A stretch of 64,000 nucleotides of DNA, taken from positions 35,207-99,206 of the forward strand of contig VAYS01000030.1 of NCBI GenBank assembly GCA_005883215.1, written 5' to 3'. Every line of letters begins with the position of its first letter. Positions within the stretch are counted from its first letter, which is position 1. Shown in pieces: positions 51,321 through 60,700 of the stretch. This DNA is from Actinomycetota bacterium. GTDB lineage: Bacteria; Actinomycetota; Thermoleophilia; Solirubrobacterales; Solirubrobacteraceae. Made by a program: the position numbers and the translations under genes. The notes beneath the pieces are model-generated. The model did not search any database, was not told the DNA's origin, and saw nothing but the letters and a program-made list of their open reading frames with translations.

Positions 51321-52878
51321 GCAGGGGTTCGGCGCGCTGATTCACCTGGGCGAGGTCCTGGTGGTGGGCGGCGCGCTCGGGGTGCTCGTGACGATCGAGC
51401 TGCGTCGTCGGGCCCTGGCCTGGACGTGGCCGGCGCTCGGGCTGCCCGCCGCGTTTCTGTTCTACGCCGGTGGGTGCGGTCTGGCCTGGTGGCTCGCCTC
51501 GACCGCCGGCTACGCGCTGCTATGGGGCGCGCGCTGGCACGCCCGCGACGTGCGCGACGGCGGCGACATCGCCCAGCGCGCGCGCCAGCGCCTGACGCTC
51601 GGCGACGCCCTGCGCCGCCACCTAGCGCGGCGAGAGACCCGGCGGGGACGCTGGGTCACCAGCGCCGGGGTGGTCGTCGGCGCCGACGCGCGCGGCCTGC
51701 CGATGACGATCCCGTTCGGGGGCCCCTCGGGGCACCACTGCCTGGTCGCCGGGGCGACCGGCGCGGGCAAGACGGTCACCAAGGCGTGGATCGCCCAGCG
51801 CCACATAGCCGCCGGCTCTGCGGCGGTGGTGGTCGACCCCAAGGGAGACCGCCTCCTGTACGCGGCGCTGTATGCCGCGGCCAGCGCGGCCGGCCGCCCG
51901 CTGCTGGTGTGGACCCCGGACGGTCCGTGTGCCTATAACCCCTACCGCCACGGCAGCGACACCGAGCTGGCCGACAAGGCGCTGGCCGGCGAGACGTGGA
52001 CCGAGCCGCACTACCTCAGGCAGGCCCAGCGCTATCTCGGCCACGTGGTGCGGACGATGCGCGCCGCCGGCATCGCGGTGACGCCGGCGAGCCTGCTCGC
52101 CCATCTGGACCCCGACACGCTCGAGACCACATCGCGCACCGTTGATGAGCACCAGGCCGGGGTCGTGCAGGCCTACCTCGACGCGCTGGGTCAGCGCCAG
52201 CGCCGCGACCTGTCGGGGGTGCGGGACCGCCTCGCGATCCTCGCCGAGTCGGACATCGCCCCCTGGCTCGAGCCGCGCGAGGACACCCACACGATCGATC
52301 TGCGCCAGGCAATCGACAGCCGTGCCGTCGTCTACTTCTCGCTGCAGGCCGACCAGCGCCCCCTGCTCGCTCAGATGCTGGCCGCGGCGATCGTCGGCGA
52401 TCTGATCGCCGCCACCGCGCACTACCAGCACCATCCCACCCAGGCGCTGGTGCTGGTCGACGAGTTCGCCGCGCTCGCCGCCAGGCACGTCGTGCGCCTG
52501 TTCGGACGGGGCCGCTCGGCCGGGATCTCGGTGCTCCTCGGCACCCAGGAGCTCGCCGACCTGCGGGCCGCCGACTCCGCCGGCGCGCTCCAGGATCAGG
52601 TGTTGGGCAACCTCGCGGCGCTGATCGCCCACCGCCAGAACGTCCCCGAGTCCGCCGAGCTCGTCGCGCGTGTCGCCGGCACCCGGCCCGCCTGGATCCG
52701 AAGCCAGCGCGTCGACGACGTCGACGCTTCGGCCGGCTCCGCCACGCGCACCCGCGGCCACGAGTACCTCATCCACCCCGACGAGATCAAACGCCTCCCC
52801 GTCGGGCACGCCGTGGTGATCGCCCCGGGCCGTGCGGTCGAGCCGCGGATCGCCCAGATCTGCTGGCCGAGCCTTTGA
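51313..52878 (+). CDS. TraG/TraD-type coupling ATPase (T4SS/conjugation-like)
   Basis: 521 aa. Two or three hydrophobic segments at the N-terminus (LIHLGEVLVVGGALGVLVTI, LPAAFLFYAGGCGLAWWLA), then Walker A GATGAGKT at 147-154, a VVVDPKGDRL block, Walker B ALVLVDEFAAL with D383 E384, and LLGTQELADLRA. This is the layout of DNA-pumping coupling proteins of conjugative elements. It is co-transcribed with the replication-relaxation gene. No relaxase or other T4SS gene is in the window. A broken C-terminal copy is at 62508. Confidence 0.88.
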   Translation: MLEQGFGALIHLGEVLVVGGALGVLVTIELRRRALAWTWPALGLPAAFLFYAGGCGLAWWLASTAGYALLWGARWHARDVRDGGDIAQRARQRLTLGDALRRHLARRETRRGRWVTSAGVVVGADARGLPMTIPFGGPSGHHCLVAGATGAGKTVTKAWIAQRHIAAGSAAVVVDPKGDRLLYAALYAAASAAGRPLLVWTPDGPCAYNPYRHGSDTELADKALAGETWTEPHYLRQAQRYLGHVVRTMRAAGIAVTPASLLAHLDPDTLETTSRTVDEHQAGVVQAYLDALGQRQRRDLSGVRDRLAILAESDIAPWLEPREDTHTIDLRQAIDSRAVVYFSLQADQRPLLAQMLAAAIVGDLIAATAHYQHHPTQALVLVDEFAALAARHVVRLFGRGRSAGISVLLGTQELADLRAADSAGALQDQVLGNLAALIAHRQNVPESAELVARVAGTRPAWIRSQRVDDVDASAGSATRTRGHEYLIHPDEIKRLPVGHAVVIAPGRAVEPRIAQICWPSL

Positions 52879-52906
52879 CGCTTTGCGCCGGCTCGTCGAG
52901 TCGTCA

Positions 52907-52946
52907 CAGGGGAGACGGGGGCCGCTCGCGGCCCCCGTCTCCCCTG
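52907..52946. terminator. Very strong bidirectional hairpin terminator
   Basis: 19-base arms CAGGGGAGACGGGGGCCGC (52907-52925) and its complement (52928-52946), separated by TC. It sits between the convergent coupling-protein and 52991 genes. Confidence 0.85.
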
Positions 52947-52990
52947 GCTTATCTGGCAGACATCGCGTTGGGTCGACGACGTCTCTGCGG

Positions 52991-53920
52991 CTACTTGCGG
53001 TGCTTCTTCTTGGCCTTCTTGTGCTTCTTGGCCTTCTTGCAGGTGCTCTTGGCCTTCTTCTTCTTGCCCTTCTTCGCCTTCTTGCACTTGGTCTTGGCGC
53101 GCTTGAGGACGTCGCGGTGAGTGCCGCCGCCACCGGATGAGGCCACGCTGGCGGTGGAGCCCCCCGACGGCCCGGCGCCAGGGGAGCTGCCTGAGCCAGT
53201 CGAGCCACCCGAGCCACCCGAGCCGCTGGACCCGCCACCCCCGGACTGTCCATAGCTGCCCGGGCCAACCAGCGGGTTGCCGCCGGTGTTGTCGAACGTC
53301 GCCTTGAAGCCGAGCTTCTGGACGCCTGGTGGGCCGTTGCACTCCGACGGTGTGTTGCTGTCGGAGTACTGGGCGAACGAGGCGTGCCCGCTCGCGCTGC
53401 CGGCAGTCGGGCCTTTGACCGTGAGGTTGACCTCCGTGGCCACGCCCATGATCTCGAGCTTGAACGGGACGGCGACCCCGTTAGCTAGCGTGATCGTGCC
53501 GTCACCGTCCGTGGTGTTCCCGCTGCTGTCGGTGCTGCTGCTGAACTCGCAGCTGAGGGTCTGGTTCACCGCCTTGACCGACACTGTCGCCGGCCCGTCC
53601 GGGACGGAGCTTCCGTTCAAGGTCACTCCGGTGCAGTTCGTCTGCGGATTGGCGTCCGGCGGATCGAGGGGGTTTGACCCGGTTGGCACACCGCTCACGA
53701 AGCTGTAGCCCATCGTCTGCGGTTGGCCGGTGAGGCCAGACGGATTGCCGGACGAGTCCTGGAAGGTCGCATTTCCGTAGACCGTGCAGTTGCCCTTGAA
53801 TGCGATGTCCGCCGACGCCCCTGAGATCGGGCCGAGACCCGACACTGCAATCGCGACGCTGGCTCCGAGAATGAGCTTTCTCAATTGAGGTGAACCTCCG
53901 AGTCTCGTTCGTGTGGTCAT
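52991..53920 (-). CDS. Secreted protein with Ser/Gly linker and Lys-rich tail
   Basis: 309 aa. Signal peptide LILGASVAIAVSGLGPISGASA. The mature domain is beta-rich with several Cys (GNCTVYGNATFQD, NPQTNCTGVTLNGSSVPDG, SCEFSSSTD, SECNGPPGVQKLGF). A Gly/Ser linker follows, then a tail of Lys/Ala repeats with Cys (KTKCKKAKKGKKKK and similar). The basic tail could bind cell-wall polymers. Function unknown. A CGTCAC-type promoter is about 85 bases upstream of the ATG. Confidence 0.75.
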   Translation of the reverse strand: MTTRTRLGGSPQLRKLILGASVAIAVSGLGPISGASADIAFKGNCTVYGNATFQDSSGNPSGLTGQPQTMGYSFVSGVPTGSNPLDPPDANPQTNCTGVTLNGSSVPDGPATVSVKAVNQTLSCEFSSSTDSSGNTTDGDGTITLANGVAVPFKLEIMGVATEVNLTVKGPTAGSASGHASFAQYSDSNTPSECNGPPGVQKLGFKATFDNTGGNPLVGPGSYGQSGGGGSSGSGGSGGSTGSGSSPGAGPSGGSTASVASSGGGGTHRDVLKRAKTKCKKAKKGKKKKAKSTCKKAKKHKKAKKKHRK

Positions 53921-54003
53921 GCCGGCCGCCGCGCCCGAATCCGGCCGCAACGAACACCCCCGGGCGCAGCTTGCCCTCGTTCCGCCCTCGGCTGGTCATT
54001 CCA

Positions 54004-54031
54004 ACAACCGGCCACCGGCCTGCGGCGTGAC
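54004..54031 (-). promoter_or_regulatory. CGTCAC-type promoter of the 53920 gene
   Basis: Minus strand GTCACG (54031-54026), 16-base spacer, GGTTGT (54009-54004). An ATG 4 bases later at 53999 opens a frame out of phase with the real gene. Confidence 0.65.
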
Positions 54032-54249
54032 GCCATCCCACGCCGTTTCCGCCTCTGCACGATCAGACTCCTCGCGCCCAGGCTTGTTCTCCCTCCCGTG
54101 CTGACCTCCGCTCGACCGTTGGCAGCGGTGGTCCTGGGATAGAAGGGATCGCGGTGGTGTTGTCGGCCGGGGCGCCGCTGGCGCACCGACGACTGCTGCG
54201 AGCACACCGACCGGGCCCGTGGGGCGGCCAAGGGACAGCGCGGGGAACG

Positions 54250-54417
54250 GCAAGCGCCTCCCGTCAGCTCGGTCGGGCACTCTCGTGCCGGTGCAACGCG
54301 AGCCCGCTTACCACCTCTCTGATCTCGGGCCGGGGCGCGAGCTCGGTCGCCGTCCACGCGCGCAGGCTCGCCAACGCGCGCGTGGTCAAGTCGATGAAAG
54401 GCGACTTCCGACATGCT
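54250..54417 (-). pseudogene. Decayed nucleotidyltransferase (MNT-like) gene
   Basis: The frame gives LTTRALASLRAWTATELAPRPEIREVV, which resembles the segment before the GSxxRG motif of MNT-type nucleotidyltransferases. The reading then shifts to GSRCTGTRVPDRAD, where GS-ARGT-VP would be expected. The later Asp pair is absent and the frames break. It lies directly downstream of the HEPN gene, the usual place of its MNT partner. Confidence 0.45.
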
Positions 54418-54769
54418 CGACGATGACTTCGGCGTCGGCCAGCGCGCGCTCCGCCTCGCGCGCGGTGTAGAGGTCCCCCGGCGCGCCTTGGGGATGGGTG
54501 TTCGGATACCGCGTCGGGATGTAGTGCTTGTCCAGGGCTCGGCCGAGATCCACCAGTTCGGGCGGGACCCCTTCGAGTCCGGCGAGGAGCGCTGCCGCCG
54601 AGTTCCCCCAAGCCTCGGTGCCCGCCGCCTCGTGGAGTGCCTTTGCCGCCTTCTCGGCCGCCTGCTGCGCCAGGAAGCAGGCCCACTCGAAGTGGCCGGT
54701 CCGCTGGTTGTCGCGTGCCGCCTCGAGGTCGAGCTCGGCCTGCCGGAACCAGTCTTTTGGTCTGCGCAC
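54386..54769 (-). CDS. HEPN-domain protein
   Basis: 127 aa from GTG 54769; upstream GTG 54841 is in frame, but family members begin close to RPKDWF. The HEPN helical core is RPKDWFRQAELDLEAARDNQ, then FEWACFLAQQAAEKAAKALHEAAG, RALDKHYIPTRYPN, and AREAERALADAEVIVEHV. HEPN proteins pair with minimal nucleotidyltransferases in toxin-antitoxin-like modules; many are RNases. Here the partner looks broken. R-x4-H is present in RALDKH but is not followed by x-Y, so the HepT-type RNase motif is incomplete. Confidence 0.82.
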   Translation of the reverse strand: MRRPKDWFRQAELDLEAARDNQRTGHFEWACFLAQQAAEKAAKALHEAAGTEAWGNSAAALLAGLEGVPPELVDLGRALDKHYIPTRYPNTHPQGAPGDLYTAREAERALADAEVIVEHVGSRLSST

Positions 54770-54969
54770 AGGCTGAGTATTGCGCCCGCGCGGGACACGG
54801 CTGCCCCCTCCCGCGCCTGTCCTCGCCCCCTCGCCGGCCACCCTCGTCCGCGAGCGCCAGCCGGAGTTCGACCGAACGCATCGGCTGGCCCGGCAACAGG
54901 CTCAGCAGCGCTCCGCCAGCGGGACGAGCCGCCAATCCACGCAGGTGCATCGCGCCATATGCTTACAAT

Positions 54970-55230
54970 ATGGTCGTGGCCCGAAGCCAGACGCTCGTGC
55001 AGTTGACGGATGAGCTGGTAGCCCTCTTGGACCAGCGTGCAGCCGCCGAGCAGCGCTCGCGCTCTGAGCTCATCCGCGAGGCGATCGAGCGCTACGTCGC
55101 GGCGGATCGAGGAGCCGAGATCAGCCGGCGCATCGTGTCCGGCTATGAGCAGATCCCCCAGGAGGGCGACGACTTGGAGGCGTGGGCGCGGCGCGCGGGT
55201 CGCGACCTCGTGCTCGAGGAGCGCTGGTGA
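54970..55230 (+). CDS. Ribbon-helix-helix antitoxin
   Basis: 86 aa. N-terminal RHH: RSQTLVQLTDELVALLDQRAAAEQRSRSELIREAIERYV, which binds operator DNA as a dimer. The C-terminal part (ISRRIVSGYEQIPQEGDDLEAW) would wrap the toxin. Its stop overlaps the toxin start as GTGA. The region just upstream has AT-rich TACAAT (54964-54969). Confidence 0.87.
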   Translation: MVVARSQTLVQLTDELVALLDQRAAAEQRSRSELIREAIERYVAADRGAEISRRIVSGYEQIPQEGDDLEAWARRAGRDLVLEERW

Positions 55231-55535
55231 ACCGGGGCGAGATCTGGTGGCTGGAGGAGCCGGAGATCGGCCGGCGCCCGGTGTGCGTGCTGACGCGGCA
55301 GGAGGCGATCCCGGTGCTGCGTCGCGTGACGGTAGCGCCGGCCACCCGGCGCATTCGGGCCATACCGACCGAGGTCGAGCTCGACAGCGCCGACGGGATG
55401 CCACAGCGCTGCGCGCTCTCGCTCGATAACGTCCGCACGGTACCCAAGGCGCTGCTCGTCGAACCGATCACGACGCTCAGCCAGCGCCGGCTCCGCGAGG
55501 TCTGCGTCGCCCTCGACCTAGCGATGGGCTGCTGA
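55227..55535 (+). CDS. PemK/MazF-family toxin (mRNA interferase)
   Basis: 102 aa. Begins MNRGEIWWLEEPEIGRRPVCVLTRQEAIPVL, the family's RGEIWW...RPVxVLTR block. It continues VTVAPATRRIRAIPTEVEL and CALSLDNVRTVPKALL. The fold cleaves RNA at specific sites when freed of antitoxin. It is translationally coupled to the RHH antitoxin. Confidence 0.9.
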   Translation: MNRGEIWWLEEPEIGRRPVCVLTRQEAIPVLRRVTVAPATRRIRAIPTEVELDSADGMPQRCALSLDNVRTVPKALLVEPITTLSQRRLREVCVALDLAMGC

Positions 55536-55673
55536 GGGCGCAGTCCGGCGCGGCCCTCGCCCTCCGCTGACTCCGCGACCTAAGCTGGCCGGTCTCCGAG
55601 ATCCGGCGGTGCTCATGCGCACGCATTTCGCACCCTGGCCGCCGCCCTTGGCACTCCTATACTTGGACTGCCA

Positions 55674-56027
55674 ATGCCGATCTACGAGTACCGCTGCGAG
55701 CGAGGCCACACCTTCGAGGTCATGCAGAAGATGACCGACGACCCGCTCTCCAGCTGCACTTCGTGCTCGGCCCCGGTCCAGCGGGTCTTTCACCCGGTGG
55801 CCGTGCACTTCAAGGGCAAGGGCTTCTACAACACCGACTACGGCACCCGCTCGCGCCAGCGCGAGCTGGCCCAGTCGGCTGAGGGCGGCTCTAACGGCGC
55901 CGACAAGTCGGGCGATGGCAAGTCAGAAGCCGGCTCGGCGGACGCCAAGGGCGCGGCCAAGTCCGACGGCGCCGCCGCCAAGAAGTCCGACTCGGCGGTC
56001 AAGAAGAGCGACTCCAAGGCCAGCTGA
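55674..56027 (+). CDS. FmdB-family zinc-ribbon protein
   Basis: 117 aa. MPIYEYRCERGHTFEVMQKM, then SSCTSCSAPVQRVFHP: the zinc ribbon of the FmdB family with Cys8, His12-region and CxxC. The second half is a low-complexity Ala/Lys/Ser/Asp tail with KSDS repeats. Regulatory role assumed in the family, not shown. Confidence 0.9.
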   Translation: MPIYEYRCERGHTFEVMQKMTDDPLSSCTSCSAPVQRVFHPVAVHFKGKGFYNTDYGTRSRQRELAQSAEGGSNGADKSGDGKSEAGSADAKGAAKSDGAAAKKSDSAVKKSDSKAS

Positions 56028-56263
56028 GGGCCCGCCCGCCGGGCGCCGCTGGTGGGCCATGCGTTGGGGGAGCTCGGTGCGCTGAGCCCATCTCTGAAGT
56101 CCGCTCAGCGCCAGCGCATACTTCACGGCATGGGCGACTCGCTGATGCTGACGATGGGTTCGAAAGGCCCGAGGCCTCAATAACCAACGTCATCGCAGTA
56201 CCTAGTCCGACCCGCGCGCGACCTCAGGACAGGCACACCCCGGCGCAAGCGCCGCGGCAGTCA

Positions 56264-56467
56264 CTATCCGCCGGTAGCGCGCTCTTCGAGTCGGCATTGG
56301 CGATCGGCCCCGAGGATCGTATCCCGCTCGTGCGCATGCCCGGCGATCAACTCGTCGACGTCGAGGCCGTCGAGGGGGACGTGGATGAGAAGCGCGGCGA
56401 GCCGGTCGGTGTAGTCCTCGACCGTCTCTTTGCGCGCTTGCGAGCCGTAGCTGTGGTGCATGAGCAA
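56264..56467 (-). CDS. Possible small ORF, 67 aa
   Basis: MLMHHSYGSQARKETVEDYTD, then RLAALLIHVPLDGLDVDELIAGHAHERD. The composition is protein-like, but no family is recognised and there is no clear Shine-Dalgarno sequence. It is the only protein-like frame in 56028-56771. Confidence 0.3.
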   Translation of the reverse strand: MLMHHSYGSQARKETVEDYTDRLAALLIHVPLDGLDVDELIAGHAHERDTILGADRQCRLEERATGG

Positions 56468-56488
56468 GCTCTTGGTGGTCGTTCCTTG

Positions 56489-56514
56489 GGACGGCAGGCG
56501 ACTGCCTGCCGTCC
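56489..56514. other. Perfect 11-bp hairpin in a structured non-coding stretch
   Basis: GGACGGCAGGC (56489-56499), loop GACT, complement (56504-56514). To about 56650 several further short GC hairpins follow (GCCCGCAGGGC at 56570-56580; GCCCGAAAGGC at 56583-56593). It may be a terminator, a small RNA, or the end of a vanished transposon. Confidence 0.4.
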
Positions 56515-56771
56515 TCAGGCGCCCAGAAGCCGAAGGCGGTGCGGTGTCAAGGGACCCGCGTCAGCGGTCGCCCGCAGGGCGAGCCCGAAAGGCGGACGTT
56601 TACACCAGCTGAGCCCGAGGCTAGGCCCGAGCCCGGCACAAGGCCGGACGTTGCCCTACCTGGTTGCCATCCACCGCCCCTTCATAGGTGACGGGTTCCG
56701 CCGGCTGCGCGACTGGCGTGCGCGGCGTTTTCGTGGAACTCCGAGACGAGCTGGGGTGCCGCGCGCGGCAG

Positions 56772-57314
56772 TTATCCGCGTCGTTGAGCAGACGCGGGCG
56801 GCTTGGACAGGGCGATGGTTTGCTGCTCGAGAGAGTTCAGGGCTAGGTGCGCGTCGATTACGGCCAGCCGGGAAACGTGGCCTGCCCGGAGTTGCTGTCC
56901 TAGAGCCCGAAGACGGCCGCTGATGGCTGCGAGGGTGATGCCGAGCTGCAGTAGGTGGCTGTCGGCGCGGGCCTCTCGCGCGCCGATGGCGAGACGACGA
57001 GACGCGCGCAACGCGCCTATGGCGTTGCGCCCGAGCCGTCGTTTAGACCAGGGACGGTAAACGTCCTTCTCGTACACTGCTTGGGCCCGGTCGATCTCGC
57101 GGGCAAGAACTTGCACAGAACCCCGGTGTGTTTGCATCTGCGAGGCCGCATGTGTCACCTGCGGGCCGGCGTGTCGGATGTCGCCGGTACCCAGGCGCGC
57201 CTTCGCGCTCGGAAGCCGGGAGGTGTCTGCGCCGCCGCCGCGAAGGCTGGCGCCGCACCCGCCGGCCAATATAAAGACGCCAAGAGTGACAATTCCGAAC
57301 CTCTTATGTGCCAT
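56772..57314 (-). CDS. Lipoprotein, helical
   Basis: 180 aa. MAHKRFGIVTLGVFILAGGC gives a lipobox with Cys20. The rest is helical with Arg/Ala/Gln-rich segments (AREIDRAQAVYEKDVYRPW, ITLAAISGRLRALGQQLRAG, LALNSLEQQTIALSKP). It follows the immunity candidate by 47 bases on the same strand and might belong to the RHS transcript. Function unknown. Confidence 0.7.
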   Translation of the reverse strand: MAHKRFGIVTLGVFILAGGCGASLRGGGADTSRLPSAKARLGTGDIRHAGPQVTHAASQMQTHRGSVQVLAREIDRAQAVYEKDVYRPWSKRRLGRNAIGALRASRRLAIGAREARADSHLLQLGITLAAISGRLRALGQQLRAGHVSRLAVIDAHLALNSLEQQTIALSKPPASAQRRG

Positions 57315-57361
57315 GTGGCCAATCCGGTCGATCCACCTCGCTCTTCGCCAATTCGGCAGCT

Positions 57362-57700
57362 TCATAGACCGACCTCAAGTCCCAGGACGTGTGCATGTGA
57401 ATCGACCAGAGCTATGCCCGACGTCTTCTTCTGAACTGGGGCAGGACCGGCGCCGAGCCGCAGATAGAACGCGTCCATCTCCGGGTCATACGACGAGTGT
57501 CCATTGCTGCATTGCACGTCCGGAACATCTACATCCCGAAGCTGGCGACGGAAATCCAGGATCTCAACGCCTACAACATCTCCGGTACCGGTCAGGTCGA
57601 CCACGCAGTCAAGGCTCAGCCGCCTTGCCATCTCTCCACTTGCCAAGCGCACATGTAATGTCGCGCTCACGACCTTGTGCGACAGCTCAAAGCTGGTCAT
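57362..57700 (-). CDS. Candidate immunity protein (DUF2283-like), overlaps the RHS gene
   Basis: 112 aa. Two DUF2283-like halves: HVRLASGEMARRLSLDCVVDL with VVGVEILDF, then YDPEMDAFYLRLG with GIALVDSHAHVLGLEV. The ATG overlaps the RHS stop as ATGA, on the same strand. Polymorphic RHS toxins are typically followed at once by their immunity gene, so this is the natural candidate. The immunity role is inferred from position. Confidence 0.7.
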   Translation of the reverse strand: MTSFELSHKVVSATLHVRLASGEMARRLSLDCVVDLTGTGDVVGVEILDFRRQLRDVDVPDVQCSNGHSSYDPEMDAFYLRLGAGPAPVQKKTSGIALVDSHAHVLGLEVGL

Positions 57701-60700
57701 GGCACCCCACGGCGAGCACTCATTATCTTGCCTGTCGTCTTGCTGACCACAGCCGTAACGTCGTTCTTGGGGTCGTAGTAGACAGTCCGGTCTGGCAGGT
57801 CCTCGGCTACCTGTCCATGGTCGATCGCCTCGTCGACGACGCTTCCTGGAATGTTCCGCACAGGTCCCGTCTCATACAGATAGTGATCACTGAGCGGCCT
57901 ACCCTCTGGCGTCGCCGCTTGGTCGCCGCCAGCCGCTTCTCCCGAGGCACTCTGCTGTTCCTGTCCAACTGGGCCTTCCGGTCCGCAGGGTGGCGGGGGA
58001 TTGGCAGGGGTGCTTTCCCGCGTCGACGTCGACTCGCTATCTGCGTGGTCGCCGGAGGTCGCGTTGTAAATCGCCATGCCTGCGGCCACACCGGTGGCGA
58101 CCGCGGCTGCTCCGCATGTAGCAGCGTCCACCACCGGGATCTCCCATGTCCCAGCACATGTGGTGTCCGCAGCTCCCGCTATGGCGGCCGCTGATGCTTT
58201 GCCGCTCGGATCGCCGTAGTTGGTCGGGGACTGGCCGGCATACCCGTAGGGCTGCCTCGTTCGGGCTTCGATGGGGTCGCGGTTGATGAATTGGGCGGTG
58301 GTGGGGTCGTAGTAGCGGGCGCGGAGGTATTGGAGGCCGGTCTCGGGGTCGGTGTATTGGCCCTCGTATCCGAAGGGGGTGGTGGCGGTACCCGTGGCAC
58401 CGGTGGGGTTGCCGTAGGGGTCGTAGCTGTAAGTGGCGGCGGTGCTACCGCTCTGGTCGGTAAGAGCAGTGGTGCTTCCCTGCTGGTCGTGGCTGTAGTA
58501 GAGGACGGTGCCGCCGGGGGCGATCTGCTCGATCGGGAGTCCGCCCGGGCCGGTGAGGTAGGCGTTGGGCCCGTCCTCAATCTGCAACGGCAGTGAGCCG
58601 GAGAGGTCGTAGGCGGCGTTGGTCAGGGTGTTGTTGACGGTCTTGGTCTGGCGTAGGCCGTCGGCGTCGTAGACGTACTGGGCCGAGACGCTCCCGCTGG
58701 CGTAGTTGGCGAGCTGGTCGGCCTGGTCGTAGGTCAAGCTGGTCTGGTTGTTGGCGGCGTCGGTGACCGTGGTGCGGTTGCCCTGGGGGTCGTAGGCGAA
58801 CGTTCGCTGGGCGCCGGTGCCCTGCCCGGTACTGGTGAGCTGGTTGGCGGCGTCGAACGCCTGGGCCACGGAGGGCGCGGACCCCACGCTGGAGGTGGTC
58901 GGGTTATCGCCAGTGTCGTAGCCGAAGGCGCTGTTGTTGGCGCCCACCCCGGTTAGCCGCGCCACGCTGTCATAGCCGTAGGTTTGGGCCTGCCCGCCCT
59001 GAGGAGAGGCTCCGGTGAGCAGCCCTTCGTTGCTGCGGGTGTAGTTGGTGGTATTGCCCAGGTCGGTGAGCGCGCTGAGGTTCTGGTTGGCGTCGTAGCT
59101 GTCGGCGGCGGTGGTGCCGTTGGGCCGGCTCTGGCCGGTGAGCTCGCCCTCTGCGTCATAGGAGAACTGAGTGCTGTTGTTCAACCAGTCCGTCACGGTG
59201 GCGAGGTTCCCGTCGCTGTCATAGGCCCGGGTGACCGTGCCCGTGGCCACCTGCTGCTGGGTGCCGCCCCCGCTCACGTTCAGCGGTGTCAGCGCCGGCG
59301 GATAGACGATCGAGGTCAGCTCGCTGGCGTTGTCATAGCCGTAGCCGGTCGTTTGCCCGGCGCCGTTGGTCTGGCCCGTCAGGCGGCCGATCGAGTCGTA
59401 GCTATAGGTGGTGTTGCCGCTGCTGTCGCTGCTGGCGGTGCGCTGCCCGTCAGCGTTGTAGGCGAAGGTTACGTTTGCCGGGCTGCCCGACGAGTAGCCG
59501 ACCGAGGTCGGCTGGTTTGCCGCGTCATAGCCGTAGGTGGCGATGCGCCCTTGGGGGTCGGTCACCGAGGTGCGGTTGCCCGCCGCGTCGTAGCCGTAGG
59601 CGGTGGCGCGGTTTAGCGGGTCGGTCATCGAGGTCACGCGACCTTGGGGGTCATAGCCGTAGGCGGTGGCGTGTCCCAGCCCGTCGGTCTGACTGGCCAG
59701 CCGGCCGGCGCTGTCATAGCCCGAGGACTGCGTTGAGCCGTCGGGGCGGGTGACTGTGGTCAGCTCGTTGTCGGCGTTGAAGGTGTACTCGGTGTGGCGC
59801 CCGTCGCGGTCGGTGCGGTCGGTCAGGTTGTGATCGCCGTCGTAGGCCAACGTCGTGGCGTGACCCGATGCGTCGATCACCATCGTGGGGTATCCGAGTT
59901 GGTCGCGCGCGATGCTCGTGGTGTAGGCGCTTGCGTTCGCGCCTGGCTCGTTGCCCCGGGCCGAGGTGACCGATCCCACCCGGCTGTCGACGTCAAACCC
60001 CCACGTCGTCTTGTGCCCCAACGGCGAGGTCGCGCTCGCCCGGTCCCCCTGGCCGTCATAGCCGTAGGTCCAGGAATGGTTGAGCGGGTCGGTGGTCGAG
60101 GTCAGCTCGCCCAGGCTGTTGTAGGCGTACGTCGTTCGTAGTTGGGTGTTGGTCTCGGTCAGCGTGCGCGTGACCGACGTCAGGTTGCTATGGGAGTCGT
60201 AGGCGAAGTCGGTCTCATGGCCCGCGGGCGTGACGATCGAAGTCGGGTCATGCCTGGCGTCGAAGGCGTAGGTCGCTGCTCGCGACAGCGGATCCGTCAC
60301 GCTGGTGCGGTTCCCCGATCCGTCGTAGCCGTACTGCCAGGCATGGCCATCGGGGTCGGTCACCGTAGTCGGGTTAAAGGTGGCGTCGTACGCGTATGTC
60401 GTGGTCGCCTCCGTCGCCGTCCCCTTGCCCCGTGTGATCGACGTGGGGAGGTTGTGGGCGAAGTGCTCGTCGGTGACATTGCCCACCGGATCGGTGATCT
60501 GGGTGTCCCCGGGGCTGTAGGCCCAGCGCGTCTGGCGGTTGGCCGGGTCCGTCTGCGAGGTCACGCGATTGAAGGAGTCATAGACGTTGGTCAGCGTGCC
60601 GCCGCGTGGATCGGTCACCGATGTGATGCGATGGCTTGCGTCGTAGGCAAAGATGGTCGCGCCTCCCCTCGGATCGGTCACCGAGGTCAGGTTGCCCCCG

